A stretch of DNA of 64,000 bases, from the NCBI GenBank assembly GCA_965223255.1, contig CBDCWA010000002.1, positions 744,001 through 808,000 on the forward strand. The letters are read 5' to 3'. The stretch's first letter is position 1. The number at the start of each line of letters is the position of its first letter. Positions 17,339-27,418 of the stretch are shown piece by piece. The position numbers and the translations under genes were made by a program. The notes beneath the pieces are model-generated. The model saw only the letters and a list, made by a program, of their open reading frames with translations, was not told the origin of the DNA and searched no databases. This DNA is from CBDCWA01 sp965223255 (GTDB lineage: Bacteria > Pseudomonadota > Alphaproteobacteria > Rhizobiales > Hyphomicrobiaceae).

Positions 17339-17615
17339 TGCAGGTTGTCACTCCGGAGTGAGACAATTCAGATGCTATGCAGTCTTGAAGTCAAATGCGG
17401 CAGGATGTGCGCAGGCCCCGTTGATAAAGCCTAACATACTCGGGGCATGACCGGCACGACGACCGGGCCAGTGTCGTATCTGTGGCCCGAAAGTCAACCG
17501 CATCAAGGACCACCAAGATTGGGTGTCTGCGAAAGTCGGTGCATGTGCTGGTTGAGATCCCCAGACGGTCCAGCTATTGAGTGACAGGCAAACGCCGCCA
17601 CCCTAGGGAGCGCTC

Positions 17616-19040
17616 ATGACAAATCCAATGCTGTCTAATGTATTATGCCCGATTGATAAGGCCGCATCCCCTATACCCATCTGGCTTGTCGCGGGCGAGG
17701 AGGCCATTGCAGCGCTTCCGCTCAGTGAGGCAATGTTGAGCTGGCTAAAGGCCACGGGATTCAAGGCTCAGGCGAAGAGCATGGCGCTGGTTCCCGAAAG
17801 TGATGGTGAAGTTGCCGCTGTCGTCTTTGGGCTCGGCGGCCGCACCGTTGGTGAGCCGGCCGGGCCGCCGGAGTTGTTGGCGGGCAGCCTCGCCAAGGCA
17901 CTGCCGCCGGGCGATTATTATTTCGCCGGCCCGCATGGCGACAGCGAGCATACCGCCATAGCATGGGGTCTCGGCGCCTACCGCTTTGGCAAATACAAGA
18001 GCAAGTCGGACGATCAGGCCCTGGCATGTCTGCATGTATCATCAGGTCTCTCATTCAGCCGGATCGCAGCGATTGTTGGCGCCGTCTGGCGCACCCGCGA
18101 CCTGATCAACACGCCGGCGAACGATATGGGTCCCCAGGAGCTCGAAGCCGCCCTTCGCAATCTTGCAGCAACATATGGCGCCAAAGTCGAAACGACGACG
18201 GGCGACGCTTTACTCGCCGGTAACTATCCCCTGATTCACACGGTTGGCCGTGCCAGCGATCGCCCACCCTGCTTAGTAGATATGACCTGGGGCGACAGCA
18301 CGGCGCCCAAGGTCACACTGGTCGGCAAGGGCATTTGCTTCGACACGGGCGGATTGGATCTCAAACCCGCCGGGGCCATGCTGAATATGAAGAAGGATAT
18401 GGGGGGTGCAGCCAATGTTATCGGCCTTGCCGAAATGATCATGGCACTCGGCCTCAAGGTCAGATTGCGGGTCCTTGTGGCAGCGGCGGAGAATGCTGTC
18501 GCTGGCAATGCATTCCGCCCGAAGGATGTGATCACGTCGCGGCTCGGCACGACCGTCGAAATTGGCAATACCGATGCCGAGGGCCGCCTAGTCCTTGCCG
18601 ATGCGTTGGCCCTTGGTGATGAGGAAAAGCCGGACCTGATGATTTCCATGGCAACTTTGACCGGTGCCGCGCGTGTTGCCATGGGTCCCGAACTGTCGCC
18701 ATTTTTCTGTGATGACGATGCGCTTTCGGATCAGCTGGTGACCGCTGGGGCGGCTGTTGGCGATCCACTTTGGCGGCTTCCGTTCTGGGATGGCTATGAT
18801 GCGGCTCTCGAAAGCGATATTGCAGACATCAACAACATTTCGGAGCTTGGCTCCGGCGGCGCCATAATAGCCGCATTATTTCTTCGTCGTTTTGTTAAGG
18901 CTGCTTCCACTTACGCGCATCTCGACATCTACGGCTGGTCGCCCAAAATTACACCGTTAGGCCCGAAAGGCGGGGAAGCCCAAGGGATAAGGGCCTTGCT
19001 GCAGGTCATCGAACAGATGGCGTCTACCGGCCGCACTTGA
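17616..19040 (+). CDS. Leucyl aminopeptidase family M17
   Basis: 474 residues. The C-terminal catalytic domain has the M17 metal and substrate residues: VGKGICFDTGGLDLKPAGAM with the K and D, NMKKDMGG, and the active-site N-T-D-A-E-G-R-L. The enzyme uses two metal ions to remove N-terminal residues from peptides in the cytoplasm. It matches the alphaproteobacterial form that is a little shorter than E. coli PepA and is followed by an NlpC/P60 hydrolase, here 28 bp downstream, so the two are probably co-expressed in peptide or peptidoglycan-fragment turnover. Confidence 0.92.
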   Translation: MTNPMLSNVLCPIDKAASPIPIWLVAGEEAIAALPLSEAMLSWLKATGFKAQAKSMALVPESDGEVAAVVFGLGGRTVGEPAGPPELLAGSLAKALPPGDYYFAGPHGDSEHTAIAWGLGAYRFGKYKSKSDDQALACLHVSSGLSFSRIAAIVGAVWRTRDLINTPANDMGPQELEAALRNLAATYGAKVETTTGDALLAGNYPLIHTVGRASDRPPCLVDMTWGDSTAPKVTLVGKGICFDTGGLDLKPAGAMLNMKKDMGGAANVIGLAEMIMALGLKVRLRVLVAAAENAVAGNAFRPKDVITSRLGTTVEIGNTDAEGRLVLADALALGDEEKPDLMISMATLTGAARVAMGPELSPFFCDDDALSDQLVTAGAAVGDPLWRLPFWDGYDAALESDIADINNISELGSGGAIIAALFLRRFVKAASTYAHLDIYGWSPKITPLGPKGGEAQGIRALLQVIEQMASTGRT

Positions 19041-19068
19041 GGCCTAATAAACGAGGAACCAGAGACCC

Positions 19069-19959
19069 ATGGCTGAAAGCGGTACGCTGCAATCGCTCGA
19101 TTCCCGCATCAACGCCTATCGCCCGGATCTCGCGGCACTTCATTTGCGTGGGCAGGTGGAGGCCGACAAATTCGTAGAGGGCACTGACTGCCAGATAGCC
19201 CGCCCGATCGTGCCAATGCGCGCGCACCCTTATCCGGAGGCAGAGATCGTCAACGAGGCATTGTTGGGCGACCTGGTTACAGTTTATGAAAATCGCGATG
19301 GCTGGGCTTGGTGTCAGCGCCGACGTGATGGCTACGTTGGTTATGTCCATACAAATACATTAAGCGGTGAGATAACGCCGACAACGCATCGGGTGTCGGC
19401 GCTGGGCACATTCCTCTATAGAACACCAGAAATTAAGTCTGGTGCGCTGATGCATCTCAGCCTTAATTCGCTTTTGAGTATAGTTGGGACACACGGGACG
19501 ATGTCCGAGGTGCGCCAAGGCGGTTTCGTCGTAACGCGCCACTTGCGCCAGCAAGACAGTTATTCGCTTGATTTTATTGACGTCGCAGAGCGCATGATCG
19601 GCGTACCGTACCTGTGGGGCGGGCGTAGCCGCATCGGCATAGATTGCTCGGGTCTCGTCCAAGTATCGATGGAAGCTGCTGGCTTGGACTGTCCACGCGA
19701 CAGCGATATGCAACGCGAGATTCCCGGCGACAACGTCCGTTTTTCTGATGACCTGTCGGATCTTCAGCGCGGCGACCTTGTATTCTGGCCGGGTCATGTT
19801 GGCATCATGTCTGACGGCATGATGCTTGTTCACGCCAACGCGCATCATATGGCGGTGGTGACCGAGCCACTCATCACTGCCGTCCACCGGATCGAAAAGG
19901 CGGGAGACAAGCTCGCGTTAATCAGGCGACCGGCCCAAATCTCGAGATCTTCGCGTTGA
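19069..19959 (+). CDS. NlpC/P60 (C40) peptidase with N-terminal SH3-like domains
   Basis: 296 residues. About residues 45-165 hold two SH3-like segments (CQIARPIVPMRAHPYPEAEI, VYENRDGWAWCQRRRDGYVGYVHT). The C-terminal third is an NlpC/P60 domain with catalytic Cys193 in R-I-G-I-D-C-S-G-L and His243 in P-G-H-V-G-I-M, plus a following polar residue. Such proteins cleave gamma-D-glutamyl-diamino acid bonds in peptidoglycan peptides. No signal peptide is visible, so it may act on recycled peptides in the cytoplasm together with the upstream aminopeptidase. Confidence 0.88.
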   Translation: MAESGTLQSLDSRINAYRPDLAALHLRGQVEADKFVEGTDCQIARPIVPMRAHPYPEAEIVNEALLGDLVTVYENRDGWAWCQRRRDGYVGYVHTNTLSGEITPTTHRVSALGTFLYRTPEIKSGALMHLSLNSLLSIVGTHGTMSEVRQGGFVVTRHLRQQDSYSLDFIDVAERMIGVPYLWGGRSRIGIDCSGLVQVSMEAAGLDCPRDSDMQREIPGDNVRFSDDLSDLQRGDLVFWPGHVGIMSDGMMLVHANAHHMAVVTEPLITAVHRIEKAGDKLALIRRPAQISRSSR

Positions 19960-20007
19960 GCCGGTACGCTATTGGCGCCTGGCCGCCGCCAGACTGTGTG
20001 CCTGGTT

Positions 20008-20490
20008 CTAGGCGGCGGGGCGCTGTATGCGAAACGGTAGATAGTGCGCATCGCTTAGGATCACATCGGCGCTGTCTTTGGAGAAGCCAGGGGCAAGCGA
20101 AACATCGCCTGACCACAGCGCACCACCCGCAGCTGGTACGATGATCGAAAACCCTGTGGCAATGCCTGTTTGCGCACTGAAATAGGTGCGCTTGACGACT
20201 TGGCCATCGGCGATTGCGGTAGCGAGCTCCACAAAGAAGTCGAGATCATGGATTTCCAGATCCTCAAACAGCACGGCGTCAAGCGACAAATCAAACAACT
20301 GATCTTCGCGAATGCCGAATTCAAAGGCACAAGCACCACTGGCGTCCGGGTGGCACGCCAACCGGACGATGCCGTCGGCAGCCACAAGGCTCACGTCCGC
20401 AACATCGTCAATGCCCTCAGACCATTGGCTTAGCTCCTGCATGAGGCTTTCGAGATCACGTTTAAACTGGTCTTTGGCAATCGTTGACAT
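20008..20490 (-). CDS. Acidic hypothetical protein at the end of the yej operon
   Basis: 160 residues from ATG 20490; TTG 20511 is an alternative that starts one base from the previous stop. I do not recognise the family. The protein is acidic and beta-rich (SLDAVLFEDLEIHDLDFFVELATAIADGQ; YFSAQTGIATGFSIIVP), with two cysteines in ACHPDASGACAFEFG. No signal peptide or membrane helix is present. It lies 21 bp after the GhrA-like gene, on the same strand, so it may be the last gene of the transcript. Confidence 0.6.
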   Translation of the reverse strand: MSTIAKDQFKRDLESLMQELSQWSEGIDDVADVSLVAADGIVRLACHPDASGACAFEFGIREDQLFDLSLDAVLFEDLEIHDLDFFVELATAIADGQVVKRTYFSAQTGIATGFSIIVPAAGGALWSGDVSLAPGFSKDSADVILSDAHYLPFRIQRPAA

Positions 20491-20511
20491 AATCGAGTAA
20501 TCGCAAGGCAA

Positions 20512-21468
20512 TCAATAGCCGCGGCTACGGTCCACCAGATTGGCAAGACCCCGGCCTGCTTCAAAGGATGAAATCTGAGCGGCAATATAATCAGATATTG
20601 CATCCGGGTCGCAATCTGCCGCGTTATGCGGCGTTATTGTGACCTTTGGATGCGTCCAGAACGGGTGTCCTTGCGCCAGTGGCTCTTCGCGGAAAACATC
20701 GAGTGTTGCGCCAACAAGCGTGCCGTCATCAAGAGCGGTCAAGATATCGTCCTCATCTTGCAACGCGCCCCGCCCGGCATTGATGAGAATTGGTCCGCCG
20801 AGCGGCCCCCCGCGCGACAATTGTGAAAACAGTTTGTAGTTTAAAATTCCGTCTGTTTCAGGCGTGGCAGGCAGCAGGGCTACAAGAATATTGGTTTCGG
20901 CCAGAAATGCCGGCAAAGCCTCTGGCCCTGCAAAGCATCTGGCGCCTGCGAACGTCTTAGGCGTCCGGCTCCAACCAGAGACGCCGAATCCGAGATCGAT
21001 GAGCGCCAACGCAGCAGCTTGGCCGAGCGTGCCGAAGCCCATTATGCCGATGTGGAGTGCCGACGAAGACCATTGATGCTCTGCGGCCCACTCCTGGCGC
21101 TGCTGCGCTTGCGCCCAAAACGCGCTGCGCCTGTGATAGCCGAGCACGTGTAGGAGCACGTACTCCTTCATCCGGTTTGTCAGGTCATCCGCGACCACCC
21201 GCACGATCGGCACATTCGGCAGATCAGCCTCGCCCATAAGGCCATCAACGCCGGCACCGAGATTAAAAATGATTTCCAAGTTGGGAAACGTCGAGAGAAC
21301 GCCCGGTTCCGGCCGCCACGTTCCGGCATATTTTATTTGATCCACTGGGGTGTTGGGATCCGGCCATATACAGACAGGTGTATGTGGCAGGCGGCCCGCT
21401 AACCTTTGCTGCCAACGTTCTGCCGACCAATTGCCTCCCGCTCCGCGGATGCACAGCGCAAAAGTCAT
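20512..21468 (-). CDS. ghrA: D-2-hydroxyacid dehydrogenase, glyoxylate/hydroxypyruvate reductase A type
   Basis: 318 residues. The NAD(P)-binding glycine motif (I-G-I-M-G-F-G-T-L-G-Q) is followed by the active-site Arg in INAGRG, Glu in VFREEPL and His in TPHNAADC, the classic D-2-hydroxyacid dehydrogenase triad. The order and N-terminal part match GhrA-type enzymes, which reduce glyoxylate and hydroxypyruvate with NADPH. Its start overlaps the end of the upstream ABC ATPase gene by 4 bp (ATGA), so it is translated with the yej operon, although its link to peptide uptake is unclear. Confidence 0.85.
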   Translation of the reverse strand: MTFALCIRGAGGNWSAERWQQRLAGRLPHTPVCIWPDPNTPVDQIKYAGTWRPEPGVLSTFPNLEIIFNLGAGVDGLMGEADLPNVPIVRVVADDLTNRMKEYVLLHVLGYHRRSAFWAQAQQRQEWAAEHQWSSSALHIGIMGFGTLGQAAALALIDLGFGVSGWSRTPKTFAGARCFAGPEALPAFLAETNILVALLPATPETDGILNYKLFSQLSRGGPLGGPILINAGRGALQDEDDILTALDDGTLVGATLDVFREEPLAQGHPFWTHPKVTITPHNAADCDPDAISDYIAAQISSFEAGRGLANLVDRSRGY

Positions 21469-23099
21469 TCGCTCACCACCGCTCCCTCAACGCTTTCGAG
21501 TTCGAATGCAGCAGCAAGCAGCGCCTTCGTATAGTCGGTTTCGGGCTGCTCGAATATCTTCTTAGCCGCACCTTCCTCGACCACTTTTCCGTTGCGCATA
21601 ACGATGACGTAATTGGATAAAGCGCGCACGACCTTGAGATCATGACTGATAAACAAGTAAGCCAGGCTCCGCTGCTGCTGCAGCTCGCGCAGGAGTTCGA
21701 CAATTTGCGCTTGAACGCTCATATCCAGCGCGCTGGTTGGTTCATCAAGCATTACGAACTTGGGGTTCAAGACCATCGCCCGCGCAATCGCGATCCGTTG
21801 GCGCTGGCCGCCTGAGAACTCATGCGGATAGCGATCCTGGGCATCCGCATTGAGGCCCACGTCCGTTAATGCCTGGCCAACGCGCCGCCGGCGATCATCA
21901 TAGTCGAGTTCCGGATTGAGAACCTCGAGACCTTCTCCAATGATCTGGCCCACCGACAGCCTGGGCGATAGGGAGCCATAAGGATCCTGAAAGACGATTT
22001 GCATGGAACGGCGCAGCGGTCGCATTGCGCGGCTGGCACGGTTGTCAATGCGATTGCCGAGAAACACGATTGGTCCATCGGAAGAAATCAAACGCATGAG
22101 CGCGAGGCCAAGGGTCGTTTTGCCGGAGCCTGACTCACCAACAACACCGATCGTCTGGCCCTCGCGAATCTTCACAGTGACACCGTCCACGGCCTTCACA
22201 TAATCGACGGTACGCCGCATCAAGCCGGCTTTAATCGGAAACCAGACTTTGAGATTGTCGCTTTCGATGATGGTTTCGGCGTCCAGATTATCCACCGGCG
22301 GTGCGCCCTTGGGCTCAGCCTGCAGCAAGTGCTGTGTATAAGGGTTTTGCGGTGTCTCGAACACATCCTTCGTCAGACCGTCCTCGACGATTTCACCCTG
22401 ATTCATAACATAGACGCGGTCCGCCATTTTGCGCACGATTCCTAGATCATGGGTGATAAGCAGCATCGCCATGCCCAGTTCGCTTTGCAGAGATTTCAGC
22501 AGTTCAAGTATCTGCGCCTGAATGGTTACGTCGAGGGCGGTTGTCGGTTCGTCTGCGATCAAGAGGTCCGGCTCATTGGCCAGTGCCATCGCGATCATCA
22601 CCCGCTGGCGTTGCCCGCCGGACAGCTGATGGGGATAGGCAGCAAGTCGCTTTTGCGGTTCGCGAATACCAACTTTCTCTAACAGCGAGATAACCCGCTT
22701 GTGAACATCTTGCCGTTCGAGACCCAGATGCACACGCAAAACCTCACCAACCTGTCGTTCAATGGTTTGCAGCGGATTGAGCGACGTCATCGGCTCTTGG
22801 AAAATGATGGAAATCTTACGCCCGCGGATTTCGCGTAGCGCCGGCTCGCCAGACTTTAGGAGATCACGCCCCCGAAAATAAATTTCGCCGGAGGGATGCG
22901 AAGCAGCCGGATAGGGCAGCAGCTTCAAAATCGACAGTGCCGTGACCGATTTGCCCGATCCGGACTCCCCGACCAACGCGACTGTCTCGCCCTCTCCGAT
23001 TTTGAGAGATGCGCGCTTGACCGCATGTGTTACTTGATCGGCTGATTTGAAGTCGATCGACAGGTTACGGATCTGCACAAGGGTTGTGTCTCTACTCAT
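21465..23099 (-). CDS. yejF: YejF-type double-domain ABC importer ATPase
   Basis: 544 residues with two complete ABC modules. The first has Walker A G-E-S-G-S-G-K-S-V and signature L-S-G-G-Q-R-Q-R; the second has G-E-S-G-S-G-K-T-T and F-S-G-G-Q-R-Q-R. Both have Walker B (LLIADEPTTALD; FVMLDEPTSALD). The fused pair is typical of YejF, which powers a peptide importer of the Dpp/Opp family (in E. coli also the microcin C importer). It lies 6 bp after the YejE-type gene and overlaps the GhrA gene by 4 bp. Confidence 0.92.
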   Translation of the reverse strand: MSRDTTLVQIRNLSIDFKSADQVTHAVKRASLKIGEGETVALVGESGSGKSVTALSILKLLPYPAASHPSGEIYFRGRDLLKSGEPALREIRGRKISIIFQEPMTSLNPLQTIERQVGEVLRVHLGLERQDVHKRVISLLEKVGIREPQKRLAAYPHQLSGGQRQRVMIAMALANEPDLLIADEPTTALDVTIQAQILELLKSLQSELGMAMLLITHDLGIVRKMADRVYVMNQGEIVEDGLTKDVFETPQNPYTQHLLQAEPKGAPPVDNLDAETIIESDNLKVWFPIKAGLMRRTVDYVKAVDGVTVKIREGQTIGVVGESGSGKTTLGLALMRLISSDGPIVFLGNRIDNRASRAMRPLRRSMQIVFQDPYGSLSPRLSVGQIIGEGLEVLNPELDYDDRRRRVGQALTDVGLNADAQDRYPHEFSGGQRQRIAIARAMVLNPKFVMLDEPTSALDMSVQAQIVELLRELQQQRSLAYLFISHDLKVVRALSNYVIVMRNGKVVEEGAAKKIFEQPETDYTKALLAAAFELESVEGAVVSE

Positions 23100-23105
23100 C
23101 CGCCA

Positions 23106-24311
23106 TCACCGAAACGTTTTGCGAGGGTCAAATGCATCTCGTACTGCCTCGCCGATAAACACCAGCAGCGACAGCAGAACTGCAATCGAGAAAAAGGCGG
23201 TCAGACCGAGCCATGGCGCCTGCAAATTCGATTTGCCCTGCGACAACAGCTCACCGAGCGACGGCGAGCCAGGTGGCAAACCGAGCCCGAGAAAGTCGAG
23301 GGTGGTGAGCGCGCCAATCGCAGCCGAAAGGCGGAATGGCAGAAATGTCAGCGTCGCCACCATGGCATTCGGCAGGATGTGCCTGAACATGATCTTGCCA
23401 TGGCTGAGGCCAAGCGCGCGTGCGGCGGTAATGTATTCAAAATTGCGCACCCGCAGGAATTCCGCGCGCACGACACCAACAAATGCGATCCAATCGAATA
23501 GCAGCAGAACACCAAGCAATGTCCAGAAACCCGGTGCCAACACGGATGAAATGATAATCAACACGAACAATGCAGGGATCGACGACCAAATTTCGAGAAC
23601 ACGTTGGAGAATGAGGTCGACGAGGCCACCGAAATAACCCTGCACAGCCCCCGCCGTAACACCGATAATCGAGGCAAAAAGCGTCAACACAAGCCCGAAC
23701 AACAACGACAGACGCGCGCCATAAATGACGCGTGCCAGCACATCACGTCCCTGATCATCGGTTCCAAGCCAGTTGCGATTACCGATCGCCTGATAGCGCG
23801 TCACGAGGTCGGCCGGCGCGTCAGCACACGGCCCCCGTGAGGTGGCCCAGAAGGGTGCTGCTGGAAACCCTAGACAGCGATCACCAAAGCCTTTGAGACC
23901 GGGATAGTCGAAGTTGATTGATTGATACGAGTGCCGGATCGGTGGCCACAACATCCAACCGTGTTTGTTGATTTCCTTGATGACGAAGGGGTCTTTGTAG
24001 TCCGTCACCGGCAAGAAGCCGCCAAACTTATTCTCCGGATAATCAACAATAATTGGAAACAAAAGCTCGCCCTTATAGCGCGCCACGATTGGTCGGTCAT
24101 TGGCAACGATTTCGGCAAACATGCTGACGAGCAAGATGCCAATGAAGATCCAGAGGCTCCAATAGCCACGCCGGTTGGACTTAAAATTCTGCCAGCGGCG
24201 TTTGGTGATTGGTGATTGTAACGCGCTGCGAATTCGACGAAAGGGCCGCCAGGTTTTAACGGCGGTAAAGTAAGTGCGTGTATCGGATCTGCTCTCCGCC
24301 CGGGCTTCCAT
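23106..24311 (-). CDS. yejE: YejE-type ABC importer permease
   Basis: 401 residues. A long N-terminal cytoplasmic and periplasmic part, including helix LWIFIGILLVSMFAEIVAN and conserved KPLV-like residues, precedes a BPD-type transmembrane domain (FGLVLTLFASIIGVTAGAV). The EAA-like loop is ARALGLSHGKIMFRHILPNA and TLDFLGLGLPPG follows. It pairs with the YejB-like permease to form the channel. Spacing to the genes on both sides is 2 and 6 bp, showing tight translational coupling. Confidence 0.92.
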   Translation of the reverse strand: MEARAESRSDTRTYFTAVKTWRPFRRIRSALQSPITKRRWQNFKSNRRGYWSLWIFIGILLVSMFAEIVANDRPIVARYKGELLFPIIVDYPENKFGGFLPVTDYKDPFVIKEINKHGWMLWPPIRHSYQSINFDYPGLKGFGDRCLGFPAAPFWATSRGPCADAPADLVTRYQAIGNRNWLGTDDQGRDVLARVIYGARLSLLFGLVLTLFASIIGVTAGAVQGYFGGLVDLILQRVLEIWSSIPALFVLIIISSVLAPGFWTLLGVLLLFDWIAFVGVVRAEFLRVRNFEYITAARALGLSHGKIMFRHILPNAMVATLTFLPFRLSAAIGALTTLDFLGLGLPPGSPSLGELLSQGKSNLQAPWLGLTAFFSIAVLLSLLVFIGEAVRDAFDPRKTFR

Positions 24312-24313
24312 AC

Positions 24314-25426
24314 TCAGACCTCCCGGCTTTCAAAATCGATCCTAGGGTCCACCAGCGTATAGGTGAAATCGGTGATCAGGTTGACCACCAAACCCAACAG
24401 CGAAAAGATGAAAAGCGTGGCAAAGACGACCGGGTAATCGCGATTGATAATGCTCTGATACCCAAGCAGGCCCAGTCCATCCAGCGAGAAAATGATCTCT
24501 ATCAGCAACGCCCCACTGAAGAAGGCCGTGATGAAAGCCGCGGGGAAACCGGCGATAATGAGCAGCATGGCATTTCGAAATACGTGCCCGTAGAGCACCT
24601 TGTTCTCGGTCAGCCCTTTTGCCCGCGCCGTCAGCACATATTGTTTGCGAATTTCATCCAGGAATGAATTCTTGGTGAGAAACGTCATTTGCGTAAACGC
24701 ACCTAACGCCATGGCGAAGATCGGTAACACCAAATGCCAGGCATAGTCGACGATTTTGCCAAAGATCGAAAGTTCGGACCAATTTGCCGAAGACAGACCA
24801 CGCGAAGGGAACCATTGCAGGAATGATCCGCCGGCAAACATCACCAATAAGAGAACGGCAATCAAGAAACTCGGGACGGCATAGCCGATGACCAAAAGCC
24901 CGCTGCTCCACGTGTCGAACTGCTCGCCATCGTGCACGGCTTTGCGGATGCCAAGTGGGATAGATATCAGATAAGTCAGCAAGGTCATCCAGATGCCAAG
25001 AGAAATCGAGACCGGCAGTTTCTCCTTTATGAGTTCGATCACACTGGTGTCACGGAAATAGCTGCGCCCGAAATCGAACATCAGATAATTCTTCATCATC
25101 AGCCAAAAGCGTTCATGCGCCGGCTTGTCGAATCCAAATTGTTTTTCGAGTTCCTTTATGAATTCCGGATCGAGCCCCTGAGCACCACGATAACGCGAGC
25201 CAATGCTATCCTGGCCGGCCGAGGCTCCGCCGGTCTGGCCGCCGAGCCCATCACCCTGCCCTCCGCCAACACGCGAGGTTGCACCGCTATCGGTGCCAGT
25301 CAATTGGGCAATCACCCGTTCCACCGGGCCACCCGGCGCAAACTGAATGATCGCAAAACTAATCACCATGATTCCGAATACGGTGACCGGGATCAGCAGC
25401 AGGCGTTTGATGAGATATGCAGCCAT
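24314..25426 (-). CDS. yejB: YejB-type ABC importer permease
   Basis: 370 residues with six membrane helices and the EAA loop LTARAKGLTENKVLYGHVFRNA. Between the first helix and the rest sits a Gly/Ser/Gln-rich periplasmic insertion of about 45 residues (around residue 45-90), a hallmark of alphaproteobacterial YejB. It ends in KPAH and DLPVSISLGIWMT-like sequences that lead into the channel. It forms the permease heterodimer with YejE and is 45 bp after the second binding protein. Confidence 0.92.
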   Translation of the reverse strand: MAAYLIKRLLLIPVTVFGIMVISFAIIQFAPGGPVERVIAQLTGTDSGATSRVGGGQGDGLGGQTGGASAGQDSIGSRYRGAQGLDPEFIKELEKQFGFDKPAHERFWLMMKNYLMFDFGRSYFRDTSVIELIKEKLPVSISLGIWMTLLTYLISIPLGIRKAVHDGEQFDTWSSGLLVIGYAVPSFLIAVLLLVMFAGGSFLQWFPSRGLSSANWSELSIFGKIVDYAWHLVLPIFAMALGAFTQMTFLTKNSFLDEIRKQYVLTARAKGLTENKVLYGHVFRNAMLLIIAGFPAAFITAFFSGALLIEIIFSLDGLGLLGYQSIINRDYPVVFATLFIFSLLGLVVNLITDFTYTLVDPRIDFESREV

Positions 25427-25471
25427 TGGGTCTCTGATTGCTTTGGTTGGCGCGACGAAGTCGCTTATGAA

Positions 25472-27418
25472 TTATTTCCCTTTGAGCGCGTTAGCTTTCT
25501 TAGCATCGTACCACCACGTGTCCACTATTCCGCGATGATAATCCGGTTTTATTTTCGGTCGGCTAAACTTGTTCCAATGGGCAATTGTGTGTGAGGCCTT
25601 ATACCAGTGTGGCACCCAATAGTGACCGGCACGCAAGACCCGGTCCAATGCGCGGGTGGCCATTGTCAAATCATTACGGCTTTGCGCCTTCATAACTGCG
25701 CTGATCAACTTATCAATGACCGGGCTTTTGATGCCCGCGAGGTTGCGGCTACCTTTGATATCAGCGGCTCGGCTGGAAAAATAATTGAGCAATTCTGCAC
25801 CGGGCGTCAGGCGCATAGTGTAGCGTATCGAGACGATGTCAAAATCGAAGCTTTTGAGCCGGCGTTGATATTGGGCGGCATCGACGACCCGCACCCAGGC
25901 ATTAATCCCGAGTGCTCGAAGATTGGCGAGATAGGGGTTGATAATACGCTCAAAATCCGGGTCCTGCAGAAGAAATTCGAAATTGAACGGGCGGCCTTTG
26001 CCATCGCGTAAGACTGTAGCAGCTGGCGGCCCTGAAAACCCCACCAGCTTGAGGGCCCGGCACCCAAATCCGCAGGCCTGTGGCACCGCGCCCGCCTTAG
26101 GCAAAGCGAGTCCGGCACGTCCCAGAATGTTATAAGCTTGGTGCAATAATCGCCGATCTCGTCCCGTGCCATTGGATTTGGCGGGGACTGGCGCGATTTT
26201 ATATCGAGACGTCGTATCTCCAGGCTGGACAGCAGAAGACAAAATGGCTTGTTCGCTGGCACTCGCAATGCCTTTGGCCTTCAGCGCGGAATTCTCGAAG
26301 TAACTCTCCGTGCGTTTATAGAGGCCATAGAACATGTTTCTGTTGGTCCAGCTAAAATCGAAGGCAAGACCGAGCGCTTTACGTACTCTGACGTCTTTGA
26401 ATTTCTCGCGTCGAATGTTTATGAAAAACCCTTGCGCGCCGGACGGGCTTCTGTCTGGCAGTACTGCCAGTTTGACGCGACCGTCCCTGACGGCAGGGAA
26501 GTCATAACCCGTCGCCCAAACCCTTGATGTAAATTCTTCTCTGAGATCGTAAACGCCAGCTTTGAAGCTTTCCATTCCAGCATTGCGGTCGCGAAAATAT
26601 TCGATGCGCACGGCATCAAAATTGTATCGTCCCCGATTGACGTTGAGCGCCTTGGCCCAATAGTCCGGTCTGCGCCGGTAGGTGACATAACTGCCTTGTT
26701 TGAATTTGCCGATCCGGTAGGGGCCCGATCCGAGTGGCGGTTTGAGCGATGTTTTTGCAAAGTCCACCCGGGAATAATAGGCCTTGGAAAATATCGGCAG
26801 GCCGGCAACGATCAGCGGCAGGTCACGGATCTCAGTGCCCTTGAAAGTATATTTCACGACAAGCGGCGCGAGTGCTTCGGCGCCGACCACATCGCGCAAC
26901 TGAATCCGGAATAGGGGATGTCCTTTTTCCTTGATCACCTTGAACGAAAACACAACGTCCGCGCTGGTTACTTTAGTGCCGTCAGCAAATCGCGCCTCGG
27001 GGCGCATCCAGAATGTCACCGACTTCTTATCAGCCGCAACCTCTGCGGCCCTGGCCACCAGACCGTACATCGCGTCGGGTTCGTCCCATGCTCTCTGCAT
27101 CAGGCTATCGAAAAGCAACTCCAACCGGTCCGCTGAATCACCCTTCAAAATGTAACGATTAAAACTATCGAACGTGGTGACAGATGATGTACTCATCTGG
27201 CTAAGTGTTCCACCTTTTGGCGCTTTTGGATTGACGTAATCGAAGTGCAAAAAGCCTTCCGGGTACTTGAGATCGCCAAATGCAGAAAGCCCGTGCCGGG
27301 GTGCAGCCGAAGCGGGCGATGTGCAATAAACCGCGACAATCAACACAAGCAGGCAGATTTGCGAGAAGGGAGCACAGCACCGCATTGGTATTGAATTTTT
27401 GGAGCAGCGATTGATCAT
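25472..27418 (-). CDS. YejA-like periplasmic peptide-binding protein (downstream copy)
   Basis: 648 residues. A signal peptide (QICLLVLIVAVYCTSPASA) leads a type II oligopeptide-binding fold (SBP_bac_5). The family's conserved start (HGLSAFGDLKYPEGFLHFDY, then NPKAPKGGTL) is followed by the DADGTK and ADVVFSFK strands. It delivers peptides to YejBE. Its start overlaps the stop of the other YejA-like gene by 4 bp (ATGA), so the two are translated together. The two copies are clearly paralogous but diverged, as in rhizobial yej operons with YejA1 and YejA2. Ligands may differ between copies. Confidence 0.9.
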   Translation of the reverse strand: MINRCSKNSIPMRCCAPFSQICLLVLIVAVYCTSPASAAPRHGLSAFGDLKYPEGFLHFDYVNPKAPKGGTLSQMSTSSVTTFDSFNRYILKGDSADRLELLFDSLMQRAWDEPDAMYGLVARAAEVAADKKSVTFWMRPEARFADGTKVTSADVVFSFKVIKEKGHPLFRIQLRDVVGAEALAPLVVKYTFKGTEIRDLPLIVAGLPIFSKAYYSRVDFAKTSLKPPLGSGPYRIGKFKQGSYVTYRRRPDYWAKALNVNRGRYNFDAVRIEYFRDRNAGMESFKAGVYDLREEFTSRVWATGYDFPAVRDGRVKLAVLPDRSPSGAQGFFINIRREKFKDVRVRKALGLAFDFSWTNRNMFYGLYKRTESYFENSALKAKGIASASEQAILSSAVQPGDTTSRYKIAPVPAKSNGTGRDRRLLHQAYNILGRAGLALPKAGAVPQACGFGCRALKLVGFSGPPAATVLRDGKGRPFNFEFLLQDPDFERIINPYLANLRALGINAWVRVVDAAQYQRRLKSFDFDIVSIRYTMRLTPGAELLNYFSSRAADIKGSRNLAGIKSPVIDKLISAVMKAQSRNDLTMATRALDRVLRAGHYWVPHWYKASHTIAHWNKFSRPKIKPDYHRGIVDTWWYDAKKANALKGK